Source of the DNA: Scolanthus callimorphus
Taxonomy: Eukaryota; Cnidaria; Anthozoa; Actiniaria; Edwardsiidae
Length of the DNA: 64,000 nt
Assembly (NCBI GenBank): GCA_033964015.1
Contig: CM066919.1
Span: 22,413,421 to 22,477,420 of the forward strand
Direction of reading: 5' to 3'
Every line of letters starts with the position of its first letter. The stretch's first letter is position 1. Shown here one piece after another: positions 24,401 to 36,400 of this stretch. Both the position numbers and the translations under genes were made by a program. The notes below the pieces were generated by a model. The model made no database searches. It saw only the letters and a program-made list of their open reading frames with translations, and was not told the origin of the DNA.

Positions 24401-27400
24401 CGCAGTGCTGAGTTGGCTATATCTGAGGATATCCTTCAAAATCGAGCAGGATGAACAGTTTTATCATTCAGCACATCAATAGAACTTCAATTGAAGTTGA
24501 AGTTGAGCACAAAAAACAACAAGAAAGTGCCCCCCCCCCCCCCCCCCCCCCCCCGGGAAAACATGACTTTTGTGTATTATTTATGAGCTCAAAACATCAT
24601 ATTGCCCTCAGACGGATATCGCAGGATAGCTGTCATGTACAGAAGACAGCTATTGGAGTTCCAATGACCATATTTGGGCAGTGCATCGATGTGCTGAACA
24701 ATAACACAGGATATGTCAAGTGTAGAAGACAAATAGTGGGGTTTCAATAACCTTATTTGGGCAGTACATCGATGTGCTGCATAACTCTATCATATTTGGT
24801 AAAGTTGAATATCTTTCCACTTCAATGTAACATGCATGCCTTAACATGAAATTTTTCAACTAAAAAAAGTAATAACAATTACCCAGGGTAGCTTGCTTGA
24901 TGTGCTCAATTTCACCTGACAGTGCAACAAATTCTTCTTCTTTCCTCTAAGGTTGGTGGTCAGCTCTGAAATGAAATAGGCAGGAGTTAGATATCCTTTA
25001 GTTAGTATGTATAATGAGTGGTTATTTCGCTATTTTGAGCATGGATTACAGCAATAGGAAGAAGGGTTGTACAATACACTAACAAATTTATGCAGGTCGT
25101 TGTACTGACATAACAACGGATTGTAACCGAGGACAAGGAAAAACAGTGAAAATATCGCAATGCCATGCATAAATTTGCCAGAGTGGGAAAAAAATTCTGA
25201 ATTTCTCTCATGGGACTGGAAACCACGACCTTCCAGTTACTAGTCAGATGCTCTACCAACTGTGAACCATGTGGAAAACAGGTCGATGAAAAGTTAAATC
25301 AAGTCATTATGTCCACTAATTGACTATTTCCATCACTTCAATTTGCCAGAATATTGGTCAGGACTAGTATGATAAAAAGGCCATTTCTACTTCTAATAAG
25401 GAACGAAAACACAGAAGTAGATTGCTGTACCTTCAACTTGTTTCTTCAGTGCTTCATTTTCTTCTAAAGTGCTCTGCAATTCAGCTTTCTGTGATGATAA
25501 AATTCCACATGAATATTTTATGTAGGTATACATGGACTGATAATGTTGGAAAGGGTTTTGTTGGTGGCTCTAGAAGGTGTATAACGTCTGTTTTCATGCA
25601 AAACATTTCTGTAATAGGAACATGACTCCATATCCCCATATTTCAATGTAAGCTGAGGATTTTAGGAGATTTGAAGATATGGAAGTACTGAATGTAGGTG
25701 CATGGAGTGCATGTGCATGGAGATGAAACTTCAAGGAAGCACTGTGACATGGTTGAGGAAGCTATTTTGTCTAGTAGGGCATCAAGTTAGTCTGTGTGAA
25801 GCTGGTACAAAATTCTTGTTTTGTTACCATTGACGATTGAACAACACAATGTCACTTGAAACACCCTGCTGCTAGCATGGATATGGGAAGATTCATGATT
25901 GGCTACTATGCTCAGCTCACTGTCTGTCAAGATTGAATACCACTTGTCACTTTCAAGTAAAAATACAAACATCAGTTCAACCTCAGTTTCTAGCATGCAA
26001 ACTATACTCTGTTGCTACATTGAAAGAATATGACCAGTAGTTAATGGAGGACTTAGAGCCAATCAGAGATCAAACAACCTCAATAGTAGCTACAATATTA
26101 GCCAATCACAAATTACTTTCCATATGTGTGCTAGCAGCAGGGTGCTTCAAATGACATTCCAACATTAAATTAGATGGTAAAAATACATGAGTTTAATGCC
26201 AGCTGCACTCAGGTTAGCATCAAGTACAACTTACCGTGAATTCTAAATCAGTTTTTAATTCCTCACAACTATTCTTATTACTGGCAGCCTCTTCTTCAAG
26301 CTCAAGTATTCGTATTTGCTTCTCTTTCAACTCCTCCAGTGTCTTGTTGGCACTACTGGACTGCATTAATTCCGTAGCAGACAAAGTTCCTTGCAGCTCT
26401 GTGATCTTCTTTCTAGACTCTTCAAGTGTTTCTTTGGTTGAGGACAGTTCTTCGTTTACGGCAAGAAGCTGACTCTCTATATCTAAGCCTCTGGAATCTG
26501 TTGATTCTTTCTCTGCCTGTTAAACCAGATGAGTGAGACTTTTCAAAAAGGCTATCCAATCTCAAACAAATACTTGCTGTGTTCAATAAAAGCAAAGTTG
26601 TGGCTTATAAAATGGGGTGCATCATGCAAAAACAAGGCCCCGGATGAGCCGTGAGCTCTTGGGGCAAATGTAATAAAATATTGTAAAAAAAAACAAGGCC
26701 AGCAGAGGGGTGGGGCTGGGGGATGAAGCCCCCCCCCCCCACCACACACACACAGATGATGATACATTGTTTCTTATAATGTTCTCCACTTCAAAATGAG
26801 CTCTGCAGGCCACGAAAAAATAGTCCTGATGACACAAATTTTCTGTTTTACTTTCAGATGGGACATTTGTGCCAAATAAAATGTTTTCCCTTTATTGGCC
26901 TTGTAAGAAAAATAAATGCTTGGAGAGTAAACACATCAGTTGTAAGGCCAAAAACTAGAAGAAATCACGTGTAGAATTTTGGTCAATTTTGTGATGATGT
27001 CTGCTACCTATTTGTGCGACGTGGCCCAAAGGCAGTTATTTATTGTTTTGCAAGAATTCATTAAATCCACATGGAAAACCTTGACAAATGAACAGAAAGT
27101 TCATGAATGAGCCATGTGAAATCTATAAGATTGGCTGATCGCATTTGTTTCCACATCGGGGGTTTGAGGACCCTACCATTTGAAGACCCCCTCTCTTGGA
27201 ATTCCCAGGTTGCCTAACACCCTCTTTTCCACAGAGCTTATACAGACCCCTCCCCCCTGGAATTTCCAGGATTTCCTGGGGTCCTCGACCCCTCCCCATA
27301 GGAATTTCCAGGAACCAGATATACCCCCTCCCCTCGGAATTTCCAGAGCTTAGTTAGAACCCTCCCCTCTGTAATTTTTCAGGTCCTCAACCCCCCTGGT

Positions 27401-30400
27401 GCAGAAAGAAAATGCAATCAGCCATTCTATTCTTGGGTTGCAACCATTCCTTTGGGAATTAAACTACAAAAGCGCGGTGGCCATGCTGGTGCCCTGAACA
27501 AAGGGAACTAATGAACCTTTTTTTGTTCTATACCACCAGTATGACCCCCAGTGACGTCACATGCAACCAAGAATAGGCATGATAGCACCTGAGAATTAAG
27601 CTAGAAAAGACCAAGTGCTGAAGTTGATGTCACAAACCTTAAGTGCTACAATTTCCTTGTTCTTCTCATCCACTTGTGCCACAGCCTCCTCAAGTTCCTT
27701 GGCTTTCTCTTCCAAGTCTCCTGTCACTGTGCTGATCATCTCTTTTTGCTGTTGGATCACATCTTGCTGCTGGTGAAGCTTCTTTTGCAGATCTTGGATC
27801 TGTCTCTCCTCTGTCTACAAATATAAGTCACAGGAGATTGGGTTATTGAGGTTCTGTGGTACCCATGCTCAACTTTGGAATGAAAAATATATAGCTAACA
27901 TTGGGTGAAGTTCTCTTTGGTCAGAGATTATTTGACAATTTGAATTGTGTGACATTATATTCTTATTTTGTTTTCAGTTGTGCAGGAGGTTGGCCGTCCA
28001 AACCCTAGCCAGGCTAATACTCAGGGTCTTTTCTAAATAATTGAGGAGAAGGTGTTGCCTTTGTTCGAACATCTGCAAATGGTTAGACCATCACATCTCT
28101 AAGATAAGGACGTAAAACCATAGGTCCTGCCATTTGGATTCGACAATGTCCAATGCAGTGATTTCAAGAACTTGGAGAAAGCCAATGTTCTGTTTTTTGA
28201 GACTATGTCACTGCTACTACACTTATACAAATGTCATAATGCTTTGAATTTTCACAATGATCATGTAATACAATATACATCATGAAACAAACATTTAACC
28301 ATGCCTTGTTCATACTTGAATACAGCTGAAACACAGATCCTGTCTACGATAATTATTAATTACATTAAATAAATCAAACGAAAAAACAAAACAAAATCAC
28401 CAACAAGACCAATTACACAAAGTTACACAAATTCAGGGATAGCAGAGCCTGGGGGGCTTTAGACCCCACATTTTGGCAAGTTTTCATACATTTTCACTCG
28501 ACTCAGCCCCCAGCCCCCCCCCCCCCCCCACTTTGAAAACTGTTCGCTGTCCCTGAAATTACAGATAATTTTCAAACTGTTACCTGTAGTTCATCCCCCA
28601 AAGTAATTTCCTCCTCCTCCAGTTTTAAACTGCAAATCCTCATTTTTTCTACGCAGATAGAAAGATAATAATCTACGAGCGTACATTAAATCTTGAATGT
28701 AGGCATCAATGTCATTTAAAATGGTTATAATATTAAAACATTTATAATTAATGTTCACCCTTTAAGTGCTTGAGTAATTTTCAGCCTTGATGGGAGTTAA
28801 TTGACTCGACAATGAGCATTAATTTCTGCATTCACTGCAACTCAATGTTAGTAGGTCAATGATGTTAGCTTTATCTTTTGTATCCTTAATAACACCCATT
28901 AAATTGAAGCAAGGTTTAGTTGCCAGCAAATGATGCAATAATGTTTGCATTCTGTATATTTGCTGGTGACTACTGCCCTGGCCACAATGTCATAGACGCA
29001 CCTTATAGATTTGAGATGTTACATTACTCGGGTGTTCAGGTATCAGTGTTCGAAATTCCCACAAGCTAACTCGCTAAATGCGAGCAGAATTTGCAATTAT
29101 CGAGTGTGGAAAAAAATCGCTCGCAGCTCACTCACGAAATAAACAAAATGTCTGATCTCTGTTGCCAACAAATACAGCCGATTGCGTTTGAGCATTTTAC
29201 CCCAACAGTTTGCACGTTAATGTTTGAACGTTTGAAAGTTGCGTTGTGAGACAAAAAGTCGGACGTTTCCAAGGGCAACCGCCATGTGCATTTTTCACTG
29301 ACCAATCAGAGAGGACAGAACTCTTTGGTTCGCCATAGAAACGTCTTGTTTTCTTCGTAGAAACGCAACTTTCAAACGTTCAAACATAACGTGTGAACTG
29401 TTAGGGTAAAACGCTCAAACGCAATCGGCTGTACTAACATTACTGGATTTAATAGTAAAAGAGTGGAAAACGTGTTTATCTTTCAGCTGGCCGTGACACT
29501 GGCCGCCACATTTTTCATGTTGCTTGGGACTAGGAACAAGCTTTAGGAATCCTCAGACGTCCCTTGCTTTCTTGGTTCAATACCATTTGTGTTTCGCTGG
29601 AAAAAGCCACAGAGACTGCAAAAATGTCAAATATTACAAAGTTGTTTGGTGATGAAGAAAGCATTTTCTGTTCTAACTTAAAATCTTGTGGCCCATTTAG
29701 CTTGTAGATCTCATCTCTTCAAGATAAATTCAGCTTGTGACTAAAAAAACGAATTTCTAACCCTGGGTATGGTGTATAATGACACAGTATTATGTAGAAT
29801 TTACGTAACTCAGATGGTTGGTTATACTGGTAAATAATTATTCAGTGTTAAGTTACTCAGATTTTCAGTATTAATGCATAATTTCTCGGTAGATGCTTTA
29901 GGCCAATTAAGTTTACTTGTTAGACATGAAGTTATTCAACTGACTTATACTGAAGCACTCAAAACAGGACTCAAATTGTGATGGCGTCAGTTGCAAACAC
30001 AACCAGAAAAGTGATGACCAGTTCTGAACTAATTTTGTAAGGTTTGCTACAACAAAACAAACAGCCAAATTTTACCACACACACTGTAAAATTGCTATTT
30101 TATACCACACATCTGTTAATTTTGAGCCCTGCAAAGGGTTCACTCTTATTAATAGGTACATATAAGTTGAGCACTAACATTATGGCAGCATTCAATGAAT
30201 GAAAGAAAAACGCAAAAAGATAAAACACTTGCTGAGAACTTTTTATGGGGTTACTGGAGGTCTATTCAACAAGAAGCTCCTTTTAGGTGAGGCTCAACAA
30301 AGGACTTTGAGCTTTGATCTCAGATCACAGGGTTAGAGAATTCTGTTGATGATAAGTAAGCAATGCATAACACAAAATGTATGTACAAAGAATGAGAATA

Positions 30401-33400
30401 GCAAGAACTATTGAGAATTTATTCAGCAGATAATATCATGGTTGAGGTCCCACCCTAAGACAGTCCAAAATAAGAGTATAGGCCTTTATCACACAATATT
30501 GACGGTAATAGTTATCAGAAAATGGTTGAGATATCAATTTTTAAAACTTTGTATTCTGGCTTATTTTTTACAAAGAAATGCATGGGCAAATATGTCAAGT
30601 CAAGGATGGACGGGCATTCATTCTGATGTATTTTTCCAAACATTGAGATATGACCCCTCACCCCCCTGGAATTTCCAGTGAAACATACAGTGATTGTAAA
30701 TAAACAGCATTTATCTTGTGAAACAAGATTCTGATCTTTGTTCTGACATATTTTCTAGGTCAACTTTCTTAAGGTGATTCCTTGGACTGTCTAAATAGGG
30801 CCTCAATGGAGCATTTTAGTAGGAGGAAGGAAACACCGTTTCTCACCTTCTCTCTTCCTCCACCTGTGCATGCAGATCAGATTTCTCTTTCTCTGCTAGA
30901 TCTATCAGTTCTTTCAATGACTGGATGCTCTTAGCATAATCTGCACTTGCTAGTTCATGTTTCTTCTTGATATTGGCTAGCTCTTCCTCTGCCTTCAGAA
31001 AACAATGTGTATAATTTTAATGGCAAATCACATAAAATAGGTGGGCACAATGTGATGTGAATGTTAAGAAACTTTTAGATGTGGTTTTTCAAGGAAGATT
31101 TAGTTAAAATCTGCCAATATGGAAAATATTCATTCAATCTAGCTGTCAATGTCTATCATGGAGGTCCAATCTGAATAATCAGCTGCACAGTGAGACCCCT
31201 GGGGGGACTCCCCTATTTTTGGAGCAGGGGTGTTTGCTGTACCTTTAGGGGTTAAATCAGGCCTTATAAAGCAGTACCTTTTAGGGGGTAAAATTCAAAA
31301 CCTAAAAATTTTACAAGATAGGTTCCTCTGAAGGGTATGTTCTAGCAAACCAAGCAATAATGCATAACCTTGGCAACTTGGCTAGTTGCATTTGCAATTT
31401 CTGTTCTCTCAAAATCTCTCTCTTCCAGCAAGGCTTGAATCTGTTTCTCTCTATCCTGTAAGGCTTCCTAAAAGTCAATTACAACATTTAAAATATAGTT
31501 TAATTGACAACAAAGAAATATATGAACCAATACAGTGCTTGCCAGGTTTTCACAATGTTTCCGCAATTCATCAAACTTACTTGAAGGGCTGCAACTTGTA
31601 AGCTGACTTGACCTGGAGGAGGTTTGACTGGTGATTTATCATTCTCGTCAGACTACAAAATACAGAAAATATGTTGGAAGAATCCACAAATACAGTAAAT
31701 TGTATGTTGAACATATTCTTTATTCAAGACTGCAACTGCTCTACAAGGTGTAAGTCACTAGATTTTCCATTTTGTAGACTAGATGTAGACTAGTTTTTGT
31801 GCATATTTCTTTAAGGGTTGTTTTCAACTGAGACCCTAAAACAAGGATAGCAGGACAGAGTTTGAATTAGAGGTCAGTAGCATTGTATAGCAAGGTGTGG
31901 GCAGTGGGAGGGAAGGGGATGACTTAAGTGAATATTACAGTAAGTCGTACAGTAAGTAATTGTCTGAAATCAGCTTATATTTTTAAACTCATGATTAAAG
32001 CTTCAAAGATTGGATAATACACCTATTCTGCTTGGGCACAATGTTTTCCCATTTCAGACCGCATGGCATTCATATGAATATTTTTTTGGGATGCTTACAT
32101 ATTCATATCATCCAGTGCATACCAGATAAAGAAAGAGAGAATACTCATGGAATGCCATGTGATCTGAAATGGGAAAACATAATGCCCAAGCTGGTTAATC
32201 TATTATGATACCACTGCATGGGCTGATAAATCTGCTTTGTTGTGACTGGAAGTACCTAGTAAAAAATACCCTCTAAAATAACCAAACCTTGAATTAACCA
32301 CTACCCTAGTCTAAAATGATTCCTTGAAGCTTACCTTAGCAGCCAGCCCTGAATAACTGCTAAGAGACAGTGGTGTTGATCCTGTAGAACTCAATGAGCT
32401 TTCACTTCCAGCATTATTAGCAGTTGCAAGAGAATTCTGCATTGTTTCTTGTAAGAGCTGAGTGGGATGGGGAAAGAAGCTTCTTTTTTGACAGGAGGGG
32501 GCGACATGAGTTTGGTAGTCTCCTTCTTCCCAGTCTTGATAACTTTGTGCACCGGTGCGAAGAGGCCAAACCCTTGCATACACTGGAAGTATCTATAGAA
32601 TGAGCATTTGTTTCAGCTCATTTAACCACATAGTAGTTAGCTTAGTTTAATTTGTTAGGTGCTATGTGAGTAACATGCTTGAGGAGCAAGCACAAGTTTT
32701 TTTCTCTCAGCCATGAAAATTCACGCTTGAAATTACCACTAGACATTAATCTATCTTTAGTACAGTATGAAGGCTTCTGGGCATGAGATCCACCAAAGTG
32801 ATTCATCCTACGATCAACAGTTGTTTATTAACTGACATAAACTAATATTAGCAGAGGACACAGTGCTAGTTATTAGACTTCCTTTCACTTATTCAGCAGG
32901 AAATGGAAAGATTTTGATTATTTTTTCTTGATTTAAGCTGCAAAGATGAGCTCCCTGTGCCACAAGGCTGGAAATTCCAGAAGGACAGGGACTCCATTTG
33001 CACTATTGTTATTCAATTATCAATAAATTGTTTATCAAAAAGGAAAAGAAAGAGGGATAGCTAGGTCGTTCTAGAATTTTAAACAGTTCTATTTGTCCCA
33101 AATGCAGAGATACCAACCGATTGAATAGAAAAGTGGGAGATTTTAGCAGAAATACATGAGGAAAGGGCATGTTCATAAAGCAGGAGAAATACAGTAAGCG
33201 TATGAAAAAAGGTTGGAAAAATTAAGCAGGAGATGGGCAAAATAAATGAAAGCGGAAGAGTTGGCATCTCTGCAAATAACAACAATAATTTGTTTACTGT
33301 CATCTTTTACAGTCTTAGACTAAATTACAGTTACTAGTCATTATATATGTTAGAAATAGATAATAGACAATAAATAATCAAGACAGATTTTTTTAGAACT

Positions 33401-36400
33401 TCGAGCAATTTTGCCAGAAAGCATCAAAAATCTTGTTACTCGAAATAAAAAAAGTTGTTGCTTTGAAAATTAGTCTCATTTCAAAGGTCTTCATGGTAGT
33501 GTTCGTGTATTATCGCGCCGGTAAAAAATTTTCCAAAGGAAGCTGAGAAAATAAATTTGAGTTTTTACAGATAGACGTATTTTTCGCACCTAAAATGGTG
33601 ATGTCAATCACAGCCTATATAGATTCTATAGAATTTTTCCATTTTTCAACACTTATTTCTGTGGCGGCGCGAACCCAGTCCTCTGCCTTTTGTGATATTT
33701 CGAAATGTGGACCACAAATCTACAAAATTAGGATAGAAATCATTGAGTAACAGTATTTTTTGGTCAAACGTTGCTCGAAGTTGTAAAACAACCTGTCTTA
33801 ATTTACTATTGGTCATGCATTTTGTGTATTTTGAAATTACTGATGTGGTCGTTTTTTGTTGCCTAGAGTATCAATTGGTACCTCCAGACGTTAGAGAGTA
33901 GCCAAAGCATTGGTAGAAAATCTGCTTGTGAAATAGATGGAGAAGCAGATTATATAATATCATTTCCTTTTAGGTACGTCAACATTAAAAAGCACTTCCT
34001 GATATGACTGAACATATCAAGTGCTCACCTAAAACTAAGTAGACTCCATGTGAACAGGGATGTCAATCCCAGAAAAAAAAATCTGGAGACTACCTTGAAA
34101 TGGCAAAATTTCGTGCAATTCTCCTGGGAGAAATATAGCCAATGTATGGCAGTCATCTTGAATTTTTTCCAGGAGACGAAGCAAAAATCTTGAGACTCCA
34201 GGCAAAAGCGGAAGAGTTGATGTCCCTGAATGAATTAAGTTAAAATGTCTTTGGATAATGGACTTTTTTATCATGAACCATATCAGCATACTAAATGGCT
34301 AGGTCTAAAGGATTTCACAGACGTAAATGGCTGTGTCTAAAAGATTTTAAGACTAAAACATTGATAATATTTCATCTTAATTGCAGAATGTTGACAGTAA
34401 TTTAATAAATCATGAGATTTTTAACAAACATATTGCTTTCAAGATATTTTACATTTGATGTTTTCAAAAAGCAAAGTTTGCTATTAATAGAAATACCTAT
34501 TTTCATGTTTCATTAGCCAAAATTTAGATTGCCATTACTCAAACTTCACACCAAAGAAAGTGCCATAAAAAAGAAAACAATTCTAAAATGTATAATAAAC
34601 AAAGCTATAAATTCATTTGCATGCTTAGTATGTCCAACCATTTACTTAACACCAAGAGTGTTTCACAAACAAAGCCATAATCTCCAGGTTGATTGTATTC
34701 TGACCACAAACAATGGTTGGCAATAAAAAGGTTCAGTAGTGCATAAAATTATAGCCTTCAACATAATCCCCACCAACTGGTACATCATTGTCAACAAATT
34801 ACATGTCAAATATTGTTTAAATATGAAAATGATCCTTAAAATATTGCACAGCTGTCCGATCCAAAAAATGCTATAACAAATGATGACTTGTTTCTGACAG
34901 GATGTGAAAACTATTACTCATCTTTTTTTTTTCTCTAAATTAGCATGTTTTGCATCATCACTTTAAAGTAACATGATAAATATTGAAAGCTTCTCAAACA
35001 CATTTAATTCTATTTAATAAAACCATGTTCTATGTGGGTGTAGGATAAAAAAAGCTATGGAATTATCTTTAATATGATGCAATTTATGCTAAAACGTTTC
35101 TTTAGTTTTAGATCAGTAAACTAAAAAAATACTTCAAAGTTCCTGGCAGAAACAGCAAAGTGCTGCTTGAATAATAAGTCGCATTTCTATACATCAATAG
35201 AAAAATACAGCCTATATGTTGGTGGTAAGGCTAACAATAGTTTTCAATTAAAAATGTCACTGCAATAAACTACATCGGAAATACAATAGAAATTTCTAGG
35301 GAGTGATGATTGCTTTGTGTGATAAAAGTGGGTGACATTTCTTCGTGGAAATCTGTCCTTGAGTCAAAACAATGTAAATGTGCTATCATTTATCAAAACT
35401 GAATTATTTAATTTACTAATGGAAATTATTTCACCACACTAAAAAGAATGCAATCAACGAGATACTAGCTAAGTTATGTCTTGTCTAGACGACCACACCA
35501 ATCCAAAGTGAAGAAATGAAATGTGGAGAATTCATTGTTCCATTCTTTCTTCGTGTTAAAGTGTTTAAAATCGAGATTACAAGTGATTTTGGGTAATCTT
35601 TGTTTTAGAAACGACTTTAACACCACTGAGAGTGTCACCTAACACTTGAATAATATTTAACAAAAACTGACCTCAAATTAAAAATTTATTCGCAAGCAAC
35701 CCAGTTAGAGTATCAAAATAATCAATAATGCGGTACAAACCTTAATCTCTCAATTTCCCTGAACAGTATGCTAAATAATTACCAACAGGGGATTAAAATG
35801 TGGTAATGATGATGCAAATAATGAATGTTTTCCCACCTTGTGCCAGCGACTGCTCCGTCGTTCTTCCCAAGAGGTTCGTCCAACTCCACTCCAGCCCATT
35901 CGCCCTTCGCAAAACCCGTAGTTCCCACATATCTCAAAGTACCAATTTTATTCCCGCTAACAACAACTCTGTCCCCGATTTCTAAGCTCGATGAACTCTC
36001 TACTGGCGAAGGAGGAGTCTCGGGATTTGATTAACCTTGGTTAACTTTTCCAACTTTGTAAATACGCCATGCAACGGTTTACATTCGAAATATCGAACTC
36101 CCGCTACAGATCCATCGTTCTTTCCGGTAGGATCATCTAAAATCACCCCAGCCCAATCGCCTTTAGCGAATTTAGTCTCTCCTATGAATGCTATAACCCC
36201 AGGTTTTGAGCCACTAACTAATACACGATCGCCAATTCGGAAGAATTTACGTAGTTCCTCGGCCGACGTGGGTGCGGGAGAGGTCGAGGAACCTCTTCGT
36301 TTTATTACGGATTGCGACGATTCCCTCTTCAGAGAAAGTTGAGTTTCTGATCCGGAGCTACGCAAACTAGAACTAGAACCCTCTCTTCTATAAGTGAGTC